Origin: Thauera carbonicopians
Lineage (GTDB): Bacteria; Pseudomonadota; Gammaproteobacteria; Burkholderiales; Rhodocyclaceae
NCBI RefSeq assembly: GCF_025699485.1
Contig: NZ_JANUXN010000013.1
Span: 1-64,000, forward strand
Direction of reading: 5' to 3'
Length of the DNA: 64,000 bases
Both the position numbers and the translations under genes were made by a program. The notes below the pieces were generated by a model, which worked only from the letters and a program-made list of their open reading frames with translations, ran no database searches and had not been told where the DNA came from. This document shows positions 27,542 to 37,865 of the stretch, piece after piece. Position 1 is the stretch's first letter, and each line of letters opens with the position of its first letter.

Positions 27542-30500
27542 ATGACGCCGGCAGCCAGCGTGGTGAAGTCCGTCTGCCCCTACTGCGGCGTGGGCTGCGG
27601 CCTGCGCATGGAGGTGGCGGACGGCCGGGTGGTGAAGGTCAGCGGCGACAAGTCGCACCCGAGCAATTTCGGCCGCCTGTGTACCAAGGGCAGCACCTGT
27701 GCCCAGGTGATCGACGACCCGGGCCGGCTGACCCACGCCTACCTGCGCAGCCGGCGTGAACAGGATCCGGTGCCGGCCGCGATCGACCATGCCATCGCCG
27801 AAACCGCCGGACGTCTGCGCCGCATCCTGGAGCGCGACGGCCCGGACGCCATCGCCCTCTACGTCTCCGGCCAGATGTCGCTGGAAGCGCAGTATCTCGC
27901 CAACAAACTCGCCAAGGGCTGGATCGGCACCCGCAACATCGAGTCGAATTCGCGCCTGTGCATGGCCGGCGCCGGCAGCGGCTACAAGCTCTCGCTGGGT
28001 TCGGACGGCCCGCCCGGCTCCTATCAGGATTTCGACCGCGCCGAGCTGTTCTTCGTCATCGGCGCCAACATGGCCGACTGCCATCCGATCCTGTTCCTGC
28101 GCATGATGGACAGGGTCAAGGCCGGCGCGCGGCTGATCGTCGTCGATCCGCGGCGCAGCGCCACGGCGGAGAAGGCCGACCTGTTCCTGCAGATCCGGCC
28201 GGGCACCGACCTGGCCCTGTTGAACGGCCTGCTGCACCTGCTCGTCGCCAATGGCCGTGTCGACGAAGCCTTCATTACCGAATTCACCGAGGGCTGGGAG
28301 GCGATGCCCGGCTTTCTCACCGACTATCCGCCGGCGACCGTCGCCCGCATCACCGGGCTTGCCGAGGACGACATCCGCAAGGCCGCCGACTGGATCGGCC
28401 AGGCGCCGGAGTGGATGAGCTGCTGGACCATGGGCCTGAACCAGAGCACGCGCGGCACCTGGCACACCAATGCCCTCTGCAACCTGCACCTGGCCACCGG
28501 CGCGATCTGCCGCCCGGGGAGCGGGCCGTTCTCGCTGACCGGCCAGCCCAATGCGATGGGCGGACGCGAGATGGGCTACATGGGGCCGGGCCTGCCGGGC
28601 CAGCGCTCGGCGCTGTCGGCGCCCGACCGCGCTTTCGTCGAGCAGACGTGGGGTTTGCCGGCCGGCACGCTGCGCGCGGAAGCGGGCGGCGGCACGGTGG
28701 CGATGTTCGAGGACATGGCTGCCGGCCGGATCAAGGCCTGCTGGATCATCTGCACCAACCCGGTGGCGACCGTGCCCGACCGCGGCAAGGTGATCGCCGG
28801 CCTGCAGGCGGCCGAACTGGTGATCACCCAGGACGCCTTCCTCGACACCGAGACCAACCGCTACGCCGACATCCTGCTGCCGGGTGCGCTGTGGGCCGAA
28901 GCCGATGGCGTGATGATCAACTCCGAACGCAACATGACGCTGGCGCAGCAGGCCGTGGCGCCGCCCGGCGAGGCGCTGCCGGACTGGCAGATCATCGCCC
29001 GCGTGGCCTGTGCGATGGGCTACGGCGACGGCTTCGGCTACGTCTCGGCGGCCGAAGTGTTCGAGGAGATCAAAGGCTTCTGGAACCCCAAGACGGGCTA
29101 CGACATCCGCGGCGCCAGCCACGAACGCTTGCGCCAGGGCCCGCTGCAATGGCCTTGCCCGCCGGGCGACGAGCAGGACCGCCATCCGCTGCGCTACCTC
29201 AATGACGGCGTGAGCCAGGCGCTGAGGTTGGCACCGGACGGGCGGCCGCCGCGGCTGGCTTTCGCCACCGACAGCGGCAGGGCCGTCTTCTTCGCCCGGC
29301 CCTGGCTGCCGCCTGCCGAGCTGCCGGACGAGGATTTTCCCTTCGTCCTCAACACCGGCCGCCTGCAGCACCAGTGGCACACGCTGACCAAGACCGGCAG
29401 GATCGCCACGCTCAACAAGCTCAACCCCGGCCCCTTCGTCGAGCTTCATCCCGAGGACGCGAAGCGGCTCGGCATCGCGGCCGGAGACCGGGTGGAAGTG
29501 CGTTCGCGCCGCGGCTGCGCCGTGCTGCCGGCCAGCATCTCCGAGCGGGTGCGTGTGGGCAATTGCTTCGCTCCTTTCCATTGGAACGACGTGTTCGGCG
29601 ACAGGCTGGCGATCAACGCGCTGACCAGCGATGCGGTGGATGAGGTGTCGCTGCAGCCCGAGCTCAAGTTCTGTGCCGTTTCGCTGCTGCGCGTGACGAG
29701 GGAAGCAGCGGCAGAACCGAAGGCCGGCGCTGCCGGCCGCCGGCGCGAGACCCGGGCCATGCCGCAGGCAGCACCTGCAACCATGCTTGCGGGCGCGGCT
29801 GCGCCCGGGCAAGCCATCGAGGAACTGGACATGCAGCACATCGACGCCCTGGCCGGGCTGCTCGGCCTCGACGGCGCTCCTCCGCCCACCCTGGAGGCCC
29901 ATGAGCGCTTGTATCTGCAAGGCTATCTCGCGGCGCTGCGTACCGAGGCCGCGCGCAGCGGCGGCGGCGTGCCGGTACTGCCGCCCAGCGCTCCACTGGA
30001 AGCATCGAAGCGCCTGTTTCTCGACGGCATGCTGGCCGGGCTCTTCGCCCGCAGCCGGATCGGCGAGGCTTTGCCGGCGCCGGTGGCCGCGGGCGACGGT
30101 GCCGGCGATATTGCTGCACCTCAACCGGCGCTGATCCTGTGGGCATCGCAGACCGGCAATGCCGAGGCCTGGGCGGCGCGTTGCGCCGGGCGCCTGGAGC
30201 AGGCAGGCCACGCCGTCACCGTGCTCGGCATGGATGCCGTCGGTCCGGACCGGCTGGCTGCAGCGCCGCGTGTGCTGCTGCTGGCCAGCACCTTCGGCGA
30301 CGGCGATCCGCCCGACAACGGCAGCAGCTTGTGGGAGAAGCTGCAGGCCGATGCCGTACCCCGGCTCGATGGCACCGCCTTCGCCGTGCTCGCATTCGGC
30401 GACTCCAGCTACGACCAGTTCTGCGGCTTCGGCCGCAAGCTCGATGCCCGCCTGGAGGCGCTCGGCGGGCGCCGGCTGCTGCCGCGCGTCGACTGCGAGC

Positions 30501-31843
30501 CGGACGACGAAGACAAGGCAAGGGCCTGGCTGGAAGCTGTCGTCGAGGCCTGGGCCGAGGTGGCTGAGCCGGCTGCCTTGCCGGTAGCCGAACCTGCTGC
30601 TGCATTCGCCGGAGCGGCGGATGCCGGCGAGTCGGCGCCGTTGCCGGCTGTGCCCCAGCCGGCAGCCGCACCGGCTCCGCAGACGGGTCGCACCGCGTCG
30701 GATCGTGCCGCGCCCGGCCTGTCGCGGCCCGGCCGGGCCTCACCGCAGCCCGTCCGCCTGAAGCTCGACCGCCTGCTCAGCGGCGCCGGTGCGGGCAAGG
30801 AGGTGCGGCAGTTCGTGTTCGATCTGTCCGGCACCGGCCTGCGCTATGAGGCCGGCGACGCGCTGGGTGTGTGGCCGGGCAACTGTCCGGAATTGGTGGC
30901 GGAACTGCTGGCTGTTCTGAATCTGCCCGCGTCGGCCCTGGTGAGCGTCGATGGCCGTGGTGAGATGGCGCTGGCCGACGCGCTGGTGCGCCACTTCGAC
31001 ATCACGCGCATCACGCCGGATCTGCTGCGCTTCGTCTGCGAGCGCTCGGCCAGCGCGGAGCTCGCCCGCCTGCTCGGCGACGATCGCCGGGAGGCGCTGA
31101 AGGCGTGGCTGTGGGGCCGGCAGATCGTCGATCTGCTGCTGCAGTTCCCGATCGAGGTCGGGGCCGGCGAATGGCTGTCGCTGCTGAAGCGGCTGCAGCC
31201 GCGGCTTTATTCGATTTCGTCCAGCTCCAAGGCCTGCCCCGACGAGGTGCATCTGACGGTCTCGACCGTGCGCTACGCCTGCGAGGGCCGGCCGCGCGGC
31301 GGCGTGTGCTCGACCTTCCTCGCCGACCGTGCGCAGCACGCCGAGGTGCCGGTCTTCGTGCAGCGCTCGGCCCATTTCCGCCCGCCTCAGGATCCCGCCG
31401 CGCCGATGATCATGGTCGGCCCCGGCACCGGCATCGCGCCCTTCCGCGCCTTCCTGCAGGAGCGCCGCGCCACCGGCGCCGGCGGGCGCAACTGGCTGTT
31501 GTTCGGCGAGCGGCATGCAGCCACCGATTTCTACTACCGCGACGAACTGGAAGGCATGCTGCGCGGCGGCAGCCTGCATCGGCTCGACACCGCCTTCTCG
31601 CGCGACCAGGCGGAAAAGGTCTACGTCCAGCAGCGCATGATCGAACACGGTGCCCAGCTATGGGCATGGCTGCAGGAGGGCGCCCATTTCTACGTCTGCG
31701 GCGATGCGGCACGCATGGCGCGCGACGTCGATGCGGCGCTGAAACAGGTGGTGGCCACCCACGGCGGCATGAGCGCCGAGCGTGCCGCCGAATGGGTGGC
31801 GGCGCTGGGCCGCGACCGGCGCTACCTGCGGGATGTGTATTGA
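27542..31843 (+). CDS. nasA: Assimilatory nitrate reductase fused to a sulfite-reductase-type flavoprotein
   Basis: A 1433-residue single-chain NADPH:nitrate reductase. Residues about 11-50 hold the [4Fe-4S] motif (VCPYCGVGC and LCTKG). Residues about 55-560 form the Mo-bisMGD catalytic domain and about 600-720 the dinucleotide-binding domain ([16 protein letters not shown]). Residues about 780-835 carry two similar copies of an LEA--RL-L-G-LA-L motif. A flavodoxin domain follows (about 862-1006, [23 protein letters not shown]). The CysJ-like FAD/NADPH module (about 1069-1433) has RLYSISSS and [16 protein letters not shown]. Electrons should pass NADPH to FAD, FMN, Fe-S and Mo, replacing a separate NasC or ferredoxin. 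Such fusions are known in proteobacteria. No nitrite reductase gene follows in this window. Confidence 0.95.
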   Translation: MTPAASVVKSVCPYCGVGCGLRMEVADGRVVKVSGDKSHPSNFGRLCTKGSTCAQVIDDPGRLTHAYLRSRREQDPVPAAIDHAIAETAGRLRRILERDGPDAIALYVSGQMSLEAQYLANKLAKGWIGTRNIESNSRLCMAGAGSGYKLSLGSDGPPGSYQDFDRAELFFVIGANMADCHPILFLRMMDRVKAGARLIVVDPRRSATAEKADLFLQIRPGTDLALLNGLLHLLVANGRVDEAFITEFTEGWEAMPGFLTDYPPATVARITGLAEDDIRKAADWIGQAPEWMSCWTMGLNQSTRGTWHTNALCNLHLATGAICRPGSGPFSLTGQPNAMGGREMGYMGPGLPGQRSALSAPDRAFVEQTWGLPAGTLRAEAGGGTVAMFEDMAAGRIKACWIICTNPVATVPDRGKVIAGLQAAELVITQDAFLDTETNRYADILLPGALWAEADGVMINSERNMTLAQQAVAPPGEALPDWQIIARVACAMGYGDGFGYVSAAEVFEEIKGFWNPKTGYDIRGASHERLRQGPLQWPCPPGDEQDRHPLRYLNDGVSQALRLAPDGRPPRLAFATDSGRAVFFARPWLPPAELPDEDFPFVLNTGRLQHQWHTLTKTGRIATLNKLNPGPFVELHPEDAKRLGIAAGDRVEVRSRRGCAVLPASISERVRVGNCFAPFHWNDVFGDRLAINALTSDAVDEVSLQPELKFCAVSLLRVTREAAAEPKAGAAGRRRETRAMPQAAPATMLAGAAAPGQAIEELDMQHIDALAGLLGLDGAPPPTLEAHERLYLQGYLAALRTEAARSGGGVPVLPPSAPLEASKRLFLDGMLAGLFARSRIGEALPAPVAAGDGAGDIAAPQPALILWASQTGNAEAWAARCAGRLEQAGHAVTVLGMDAVGPDRLAAAPRVLLLASTFGDGDPPDNGSSLWEKLQADAVPRLDGTAFAVLAFGDSSYDQFCGFGRKLDARLEALGGRRLLPRVDCEPDDEDKARAWLEAVVEAWAEVAEPAALPVAEPAAAFAGAADAGESAPLPAVPQPAAAPAPQTGRTASDRAAPGLSRPGRASPQPVRLKLDRLLSGAGAGKEVRQFVFDLSGTGLRYEAGDALGVWPGNCPELVAELLAVLNLPASALVSVDGRGEMALADALVRHFDITRITPDLLRFVCERSASAELARLLGDDRREALKAWLWGRQIVDLLLQFPIEVGAGEWLSLLKRLQPRLYSISSSSKACPDEVHLTVSTVRYACEGRPRGGVCSTFLADRAQHAEVPVFVQRSAHFRPPQDPAAPMIMVGPGTGIAPFRAFLQERRATGAGGRNWLLFGERHAATDFYYRDELEGMLRGGSLHRLDTAFSRDQAEKVYVQQRMIEHGAQLWAWLQEGAHFYVCGDAARMARDVDAALKQVVATHGGMSAERAAEWVAALGRDRRYLRDVY

Positions 31844-31912
31844 GCGCCGCCGGCGCGGACCGTGCGATCCATCATGCCGCCCGTTGCGCCCGGGCCGCGG
31901 TGCAGGCCGCGC

Positions 31913-34669
31913 TCACACCATCGCCAGGAAATCCTGCCATTCCTCGATCGGCAGGGGCTTGCCGAACAGGTAACCCTGGAAGAATTCGCAGCCGTGAAGG
32001 CGCAGGAACTCGCGCTGGATCGGCGTCTCGACGCCTTCGGCAACCACTTCCAGGCTCAGGGCGTGGCTCATCGACAGGATGGCGAGCACGATGGTCTCGC
32101 TGCCTTCGTCCTCTGCCATGTCGCGGATGAAGGAGCGGTCGATCTTCAACTGGGCGAAGGGCAGGCGCTTGAGGTAGGACAGCGAGGAATAGCCGGTGCC
32201 GAAGTCGTCCAGCGCGAACTGGATGCCGAATTCGCGCAACTGGTTCATGCGGGTGATGCTCTGGTCGAGATCGTCGAGAATCGCGCTTTCGGTCAGTTCG
32301 AGCTTCAGCCGGGACGGGTCGGCACCCGCTCTCTCGATCGCGTTGCGTACGAGGCTGACGAAATCCGCTTGGCGGAACTGCCGTGCGCTGACATTGACCG
32401 CGATCGACAGGTGGCGGGTCGTCGCCGACTGCTGCCACTGTGCGAGTTGCGCGCAGGCGGTGTCGAGCACCCACTGTCCGATCTGCACGATCAGCCCGGT
32501 GTCCTCGGCGAGCGGAATGAACTCGGCCGGCGAGATGGTCGTTCCGTCCGGGCCGGACCAGCGGATCAGGGCTTCGGCGCCGGCGGGCCGGCCCTGGCGA
32601 TCGACCTGGGGCTGGTAGAGCAGGTGGAAACCGCCGTTGTCGAGCGCCGCGCGCAAGCCGATCTCCATGCGCGTGTGTGCATCGACCACGGCCTGCATCG
32701 CCGGGTTGAAGAAGCGGATGGCGTTGCGGCCGTCCTCCTTTGCCGAGTAGAGCGCGACTTCGGCCTGCTTCAGCAGTGTTTCGGGTGAGGAGGCGTGGCC
32801 GCGGAAGAGGCTGATGCCGACGCTCAGCGTCGCGTAGTAGGGGCCTTTCTGCGCGCCACCCAACTGGTAGGGGATGTCCAGTTCCTTGTGCAGCTTCTTG
32901 GCGATCAGCTCGGCACGGGCAATGGCATCGGCTTCGCCGGCGCCGATGTTCTCGATGATGATTGCGAAATCGTCGTCGCCGTGGCGGGCGACGGTGTCGT
33001 CCTCGCGCACGGCTGCCTGCAGCCGCTCGCTGAGCTCCTTCAACAACTGGTCGCCGCTGCTGTGGCCGAGGGAATCGTTGAGCTTGCGAAAGCGGTCGAT
33101 GTCCAGCAACAGCAGCATGCCCCAGACTTCGTTGCGGCTACTGACGCGGATCGCCTGCTCGAGGCGGTCGCGCAGCAGGGCGCGATTGGGCAGCCCGGTC
33201 AGCGCATCGTAATAGGCGAGGCGATGCAGCAGGGCTTCGGACTGCTTGCGCTGGGTGATGTCTTCCTTGACCGCGACGTAGTGCGTGATCGTGCCGTCGG
33301 CCTGCTTGATCGGCGCGATCGTGGCCAGCTCAAGATAGCCTGAACCGTCCTTGCGGGAGTTGTGGAATTCGCCGCGCCAGACTTCGCCGCGGGTCAGCGT
33401 GTCCCACAGCTCCGTGTAGGTTTCCCCCGGTGTTCTGCCGGTGTTCAGGATGCGCGGATTGCGGCCGATGATTTCCTCGCGGCTGTAGCCGGTGATGCGC
33501 AGGAAGGCGTCGTTGACGTATTCGATACGGGCGTTGGTGTCGGTGATGACGACGCACTCCGGGCTTTGTTCGATGGCCATCGACAGCCGGCGCAGCTCGG
33601 CGTCGCGCCGCTGGATTTCCGCAGCCATGTGGTCGATGCCGGCGCTGACCTCGTCCAGCTCCTCGACTTTCGCACCGTGGCCGACACGGGTGTCCAGTTC
33701 GCCGGCGGCAATCCGTGCCACCGCGTTGCGGATGCGCGAGGTCCATACCTCGATCGACTGATAGATGTACAGGCGGGCCATCAGCGCCGACAGCAGGGCG
33801 ACGGCGGCGAAGATCGCCAGGTGGATCTGGAAGCGCCGGTCGACTGCGCTGAGCGAGCGTTCGAGCGGGGCGCCGATCGCGATGAGATCGTTCGCCGAGG
33901 TGAAGCCGGGAGAGGTGACGCCGTACAGCCGCCGTTTGCCGTCGGGGCCGGTCAGTTCGGCGACGCCGCCTGCCGTCGCCAGTGTGTGACGCAGTTGCGT
34001 CAGCTCATCCGCCGTGAGGACATGGTTCTGCCACTGCTCGGGGTTGGGATAGTGAGCCAGGATATGGCCGCGCTGGTCGACCATGCTGGCTTCCCAGCCC
34101 GGTGGCAGCTTGAAGTCCTCAATCAGGCTGTTGAGCCAGTTTAGTGACAGCGTCGCGAATACGAGGCCATTCGTCTTCCCTTCGGGGCCGCGCAGCGGAT
34201 AGCCGAACGTGAGTACGGGCTTGTTCGAGATGCGGCCGATGTAGGACTCGCCGTGGGAGACGCCGTTGCCGTTGAGGGTGGCCTGGAACCAGGCACGGTC
34301 GGCGATGTTCACGTTCTTGCGTCCGGGCAGCGCGCTGCAGAAGATCTGACCGTCCGAGCGGGCCGCACCGATGTTCATGACGTCTTCCATCGATGCAAGC
34401 ACGCGCTGGGCGATATCTTCGCAGGCGGTGCTGTCGAGCGAGCGCAAGTCGTTCGAACGGGCGATCAACCGCAGTGCGAGGCCCACGTTCTGGTGAGCCT
34501 TGTCCGCCTCCCTGCGGGCGGCGGACAGATACTGATAAATTTCCTCGTGCGCGCGCTCGATGGTTTGCGTGCGCTGCTGGTGGTAGTCCACCAGCACGAA
34601 CACCAGCACTGGTGCCAGGGCGAGGCCGATCGTCAGCCACAGCCGCAGGCGCAGCGAATTGCGGATCAT
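31913..34669 (-). CDS. Membrane c-di-GMP protein: CACHE-HAMP-PAS-GGDEF(degenerate)-EAL
   Basis: A 918-residue signalling protein. TM1 (about 8-28), a periplasmic dCACHE-like sensor, TM2 (about 298-318) and HAMP are followed by a PAS domain (ITDTNARIEYVNDAFLRITG). The GGDEF domain has a changed signature: HGDDDF instead of GGDEF. The EAL domain appears complete (GAEALIRW, DDFGTGYSSLSYL, LKIDRSFI, VAEGVETPIQ). It probably degrades c-di-GMP, with the altered GGDEF acting as a regulatory or GTP-sensing domain. The start is placed at 34669 after AAGAGG; the open frame continues 40 codons upstream without family similarity. It is convergent with nasA. Confidence 0.92.
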   Translation of the reverse strand: MIRNSLRLRLWLTIGLALAPVLVFVLVDYHQQRTQTIERAHEEIYQYLSAARREADKAHQNVGLALRLIARSNDLRSLDSTACEDIAQRVLASMEDVMNIGAARSDGQIFCSALPGRKNVNIADRAWFQATLNGNGVSHGESYIGRISNKPVLTFGYPLRGPEGKTNGLVFATLSLNWLNSLIEDFKLPPGWEASMVDQRGHILAHYPNPEQWQNHVLTADELTQLRHTLATAGGVAELTGPDGKRRLYGVTSPGFTSANDLIAIGAPLERSLSAVDRRFQIHLAIFAAVALLSALMARLYIYQSIEVWTSRIRNAVARIAAGELDTRVGHGAKVEELDEVSAGIDHMAAEIQRRDAELRRLSMAIEQSPECVVITDTNARIEYVNDAFLRITGYSREEIIGRNPRILNTGRTPGETYTELWDTLTRGEVWRGEFHNSRKDGSGYLELATIAPIKQADGTITHYVAVKEDITQRKQSEALLHRLAYYDALTGLPNRALLRDRLEQAIRVSSRNEVWGMLLLLDIDRFRKLNDSLGHSSGDQLLKELSERLQAAVREDDTVARHGDDDFAIIIENIGAGEADAIARAELIAKKLHKELDIPYQLGGAQKGPYYATLSVGISLFRGHASSPETLLKQAEVALYSAKEDGRNAIRFFNPAMQAVVDAHTRMEIGLRAALDNGGFHLLYQPQVDRQGRPAGAEALIRWSGPDGTTISPAEFIPLAEDTGLIVQIGQWVLDTACAQLAQWQQSATTRHLSIAVNVSARQFRQADFVSLVRNAIERAGADPSRLKLELTESAILDDLDQSITRMNQLREFGIQFALDDFGTGYSSLSYLKRLPFAQLKIDRSFIRDMAEDEGSETIVLAILSMSHALSLEVVAEGVETPIQREFLRLHGCEFFQGYLFGKPLPIEEWQDFLAMV

Positions 34670-34831
34670 CTTGCCTCTTGGGAAACGTTGGTCGGCAGGC
34701 CGGAGGGGGCCGTCGCGGATGTGCGCAATATACCCCAAAATGGGTAATCCTGTCTTGCCGGGACTACCCTGCGCTGTCGAGTGCGTCACGGTCTGCGGGC
34801 ACTCGCTGTGGCTGCCTCCCGCCCCGTATCC

Positions 34832-35656
34832 CTACTTGAGCTGGAAGCCGCGTGCACGCAGCGCCTCGACCAGGCGGTCGCGGCCGGACAGGGTCTGCGG
34901 GCCGGCGATGCGCTTGGCCGAATGCACGGCCCAGGTGCCGCGCACGTTCATGCGCTGTTCGTCGTAGAAGCGGGCCATCGCGGCGTTGTAGGCTTCGATG
35001 CCGCCGTCCTGTGCTGCCAGCGAGTATTTTTCGTGGTGCAGCACAACCGGTTGCGGCGGCCGCGGCTTGACTGCCGCGTGATGCGCCGGGTCGGGGTGGC
35101 CGACGCACATGCCGAATACCGCGACCACGCGCTGGGGCAGCGCCAGCAACTCCGCGACCTTCTCGGGCTGGTTGCGCATGCCGCCGATATAGACCGTGCC
35201 GAGCCCCAGCGACTCGGCCGCGGCGGCGGCGTTCTGTGCCGCGAGTGCGGCATCGATGACGCCGACGAGGAACATCTCGGTGTAGTCGAGCGCTTCGGCC
35301 GGGCGTTCGGTGACTTCGGCAATGTGGGCAAGGCGGGCGAGGTCGGCGAGCCATACCAGCTGCAGCGGCGCGTCCCTGACGTGGGCCTGGCCGCCGGCGT
35401 ATTCGGCCAGGGCTGCGCGCGTGGCCGGGTCGCGCACGGCGATGACGCTCCAGGCCTGCAGGTTGGACGAACTGGCCGCCGACTGCGCGGCGGCGATGAT
35501 GGCGGTCAGCATGTCGTCGCCGACGGGGTCGGGCAGGTAGCCGCGCACCGAGCGGTGGTCGAGAAGCTGTTCGATCAGCGGGGTGCAAGCCATCTCGAGG
35601 GGAACGCTCGCGTCGTTGCCATAGCGGGCGTGAAGGCGTTGCTGGACGTGGGGCAT
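34832..35656 (-). CDS. NADPH-dependent FMN oxidoreductase of the nitroreductase family
   Basis: A 274-residue protein of the NfsA/Frp-like flavoprotein group. It contains LLDHRSVRGYLPDPVGDD (FMN phosphate-binding Arg-Ser), AAQSAASSSNLQAWSVIAV, LGLGTVYIGGMRNQPEKV and a C-terminal arm. The substrate (flavin, nitroaromatic or quinone) cannot be told from sequence. The ATG at 35656 follows GGAG. It is divergent from the acyl-CoA synthetase gene and followed by the c-di-GMP gene on the same strand, 162 bp downstream, without a visible terminator. Confidence 0.88.
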   Translation of the reverse strand: MPHVQQRLHARYGNDASVPLEMACTPLIEQLLDHRSVRGYLPDPVGDDMLTAIIAAAQSAASSSNLQAWSVIAVRDPATRAALAEYAGGQAHVRDAPLQLVWLADLARLAHIAEVTERPAEALDYTEMFLVGVIDAALAAQNAAAAAESLGLGTVYIGGMRNQPEKVAELLALPQRVVAVFGMCVGHPDPAHHAAVKPRPPQPVVLHHEKYSLAAQDGGIEAYNAAMARFYDEQRMNVRGTWAVHSAKRIAGPQTLSGRDRLVEALRARGFQLK

Positions 35657-35829
35657 CTTTACTCCGGTCGTTGTCGCTATAGGCCGCAAGTATGGCGCCG
35701 CGGCGGCGCTTCGGCGAGCCGTCCGGCAGGCCTCTTCGACAAGCCATTCGGCAAGCCTCTTCGGAAGTGCAGGGAAAGGATGCTGTCCGCCGCGTCCCCG
35801 ATCTGCGCTGTTGTTTGATTTCAGGTTTG

Positions 35830-35853
35830 TATTACGTTAACGTCAACGTAATA
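35830..35853. promoter_or_regulatory. Perfect 9-bp inverted repeat, probable operator of the acyl-CoA synthetase gene
   Basis: TATTACGTT (35830-35838), spacer AACGTC, AACGTAATA (35845-35853). It lies 71-94 bp upstream of the ATG and just downstream of a TTGATT (35815-35820) that could act as -35, so it would overlap a -10. The ACGTTAACGTCAACGT core resembles sites of MerR-type regulators of acyl-CoA catabolism (LiuR class) as I recall them; the regulator is not encoded nearby. Confidence 0.65.
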
Positions 35854-35923
35854 AACAATAAGCGCAGACATGCAGGCGCATGACTGCCGACAGCTTTCGA
35901 CGACAACCAGGAGGAGAAGCACC

Positions 35924-37612
35924 ATGAGTGCTGCTGAATTCATCGCCGCGCGCGATTTCCTGCTGCAACACCGCAGCGACTACGCCACCGCCTACGCCGG
36001 CTTCAAGTGGCCGAAGCTGACTGAGTTCAACTGGGCGCTGGACTACTTCGATGCGCTCGCCCGGGGCAACGACGATCCGGCGCTGTGGATCGTCGAGGAG
36101 GACGGCCGCGAGTCGAAGCTGAGCTTCGCCGAGATGTCGGCGCGTTCGAACCGCGTCGCCAACTGGCTGCGCAGACAGGGCGTCGAACGTGGCGACCGCA
36201 TCCTGATCATGCTCGGCAACGAAGTGCCGCTGTGGGAAACCATGCTGGCGGCGATCAAGCTCGGCGCGGTGGTGATTCCCGCCACCACGCTGCTGACGCC
36301 GGACGATCTGGTCGATCGGCTGGAGCGCGGCCGGGTCAGGCACGTGGTCATCGGCTCGGCCCATACCGACAAGTTCGAGAAGCTGCCGGGCGCGTTCACC
36401 CGCATCGCCGTGGGCGGCGCGCCGGCCGGCTGGAAGGCCTTCGAGGACGCCGCCGCCGAGTCCGAGCTCTTCACCCCGGAGGGTGTCACCCGCGCGGACG
36501 ACCCGCTGCTGCTGTACTTCACCTCGGGCACCACGTCCAAGCCCAAGCTGGTGCTGCACACCCACCAGTCCTACCCGGTCGGCCACCTGTCGACGATGTA
36601 CTGGATCGGCCTGAAACCCAACGACCGCCACATGAACATCTCCTCGCCGGGCTGGGCCAAGCATGCCTGGAGCTGCTTCTTCGCCCCCTGGAACGCCGGG
36701 GCCTGCGTGTTCCTGTACAACTACGGCCGCTTCGACGCCCGGGCGCTGCTCGACGTGCTGGTGAAGTACGAAGTCTCCACGATGTGCGCACCGCCGACCG
36801 TGTGGCGCATGCTGATCCAGCAGGATCTCGCTGCGGTGAAAACCCGCCTGCGCGAGCTGATCGGTGCCGGCGAGCCGCTGAACCCCGAAGTCATCGAGCA
36901 GGTGAAGAAAGCCTGGGGCATCACCATCCGCGACGGCTACGGCCAGACCGAGACGACGGCGCAGATCGGCAATACGCCCGACCAGCCGCTCAAGCCCGGC
37001 TCGATGGGCAGGCCGCTGCCGGGCTACAGGATTGCGCTGCTCGACGCCGACGGCAATCCGGTCGACGAAGGCGAGATTTCGCTGGTGACGGGCGAGCACC
37101 GCCCGACCGGGCTGATGGTGGGTTATGCGGGCGACGAGGCCAAGACCGCCGAAGTGATGCGCGATGGCCACTACCGCACCGGCGACGTCGCCAGCATCGA
37201 TGCCGATGGCTACATCACCTACGTTGGCCGTGCCGATGACGTGTTCAAGGCTTCCGACTACCGGATCAGCCCGTTCGAGTTGGAAAGCGTGCTGATCGAG
37301 CATCCGGCGGTGGCCGAGGCCGCGGTGGTGCCGAGCCCCGATCCGGTGCGCCTGGCGGTACCCAAGGCTTTCGTGATCCTGGTCGCCGGGCAGCAGCCGA
37401 GCAGGGAACTGGCGAAGGACATCTTCGCCTTCACCCGCGAACGGCTGGCACCGTACAAGCGCATCCGCCGCCTGTCCTTCGCCGACCTGCCCAAGACGAT
37501 CTCGGGCAAGATCCGCCGTGTCGAATTGCGCAAGGCCGAAGAGGCCCGCGCTCAGGAGGCCCGCGGCGAACTCGAGTTCTTCGAGGAGGATTTCCCCGAG
37601 CTCAAAGGCTGA
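35924..37612 (+). CDS. AMP-forming acyl-CoA synthetase (medium-chain/aromatic acid type)
   Basis: Activates a carboxylic acid to its CoA thioester through an acyl-adenylate. The 562-residue protein has the P-loop-like motif YFTSGTTSKPK (about residues 203-213), GYGQTETTAQIGN (A5), the YRTGDVASID hinge region and the catalytic lysine in KTISGKIRR near the C-terminus. The family resembles the ACSM/medium-chain group and 2-aminobenzoate-type ligases, so the substrate could be a fatty, branched or aromatic acid. The start follows GGAGGAG. The upstream inverted repeat suggests specific repression. No degradation genes are adjacent. Confidence 0.9.
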   Translation: MSAAEFIAARDFLLQHRSDYATAYAGFKWPKLTEFNWALDYFDALARGNDDPALWIVEEDGRESKLSFAEMSARSNRVANWLRRQGVERGDRILIMLGNEVPLWETMLAAIKLGAVVIPATTLLTPDDLVDRLERGRVRHVVIGSAHTDKFEKLPGAFTRIAVGGAPAGWKAFEDAAAESELFTPEGVTRADDPLLLYFTSGTTSKPKLVLHTHQSYPVGHLSTMYWIGLKPNDRHMNISSPGWAKHAWSCFFAPWNAGACVFLYNYGRFDARALLDVLVKYEVSTMCAPPTVWRMLIQQDLAAVKTRLRELIGAGEPLNPEVIEQVKKAWGITIRDGYGQTETTAQIGNTPDQPLKPGSMGRPLPGYRIALLDADGNPVDEGEISLVTGEHRPTGLMVGYAGDEAKTAEVMRDGHYRTGDVASIDADGYITYVGRADDVFKASDYRISPFELESVLIEHPAVAEAAVVPSPDPVRLAVPKAFVILVAGQQPSRELAKDIFAFTRERLAPYKRIRRLSFADLPKTISGKIRRVELRKAEEARAQEARGELEFFEEDFPELKG

Positions 37613-37639
37613 GCCTCGTGCCCCACATGGCCGGCATGC

Positions 37640-37648
37640 TGCTACAAT
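37640..37648 (+). promoter_or_regulatory. Extended -10 promoter of the SRP RNA gene
   Basis: TGCTACAAT, an extended -10 (TG-N-TACAAT), sits 7 bp upstream of the predicted RNA 5' end. No good -35 is visible. Confidence 0.65.
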
Positions 37649-37655
37649 GCCGGCC

Positions 37656-37755
37656 GTGGCGGGTCTCCCCGCATTGCAGCGCGGTGAATCTGGTCAGGGC
37701 CGGAAGGCAGCAGCCACAGCCGTTTCCTGTAAGTGCCGGGGGTCGGGCTCGCCAC
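37656..37755 (+). ncRNA. ffs: 4.5S signal recognition particle RNA (bacterial small type)
   Basis: About 100 nt that folds into one long hairpin. GTGGCG at the 5' end pairs with CGCCAC at the 3' end. The apical part contains the diagnostic SRP core GGTCAGGGCCGGAAGGCAGC with GGAA tetraloop and the symmetric internal loops that bind Ffh. It acts in co-translational membrane targeting. A strong terminator follows. In many relatives dnaX is the next gene; here a reverse ZIP gene lies between them. Confidence 0.95.
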
Positions 37756-37766
37756 CCCGAATCCGG

Positions 37767-37806
37767 AAAGCCGAGGATGCTCCGTTGCGGAGCGCCTCGG
37801 CTTTTT
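37767..37806 (+). terminator. Terminator of ffs
   Basis: AAAGCCGAGG (37767-37776) pairs with CCTCGGCTTT (37795-37804), with an inner GCTCCG/CGGAGC hairpin, then T-run TTTTT. It begins 12 nt after the RNA 3' end. Confidence 0.9.
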
Positions 37807-37865
37807 CACGTTCCGGACGGGCAGCCTGCGAATCTCTCTCCGGCGCCGCCGTGAGGACCCAATTT

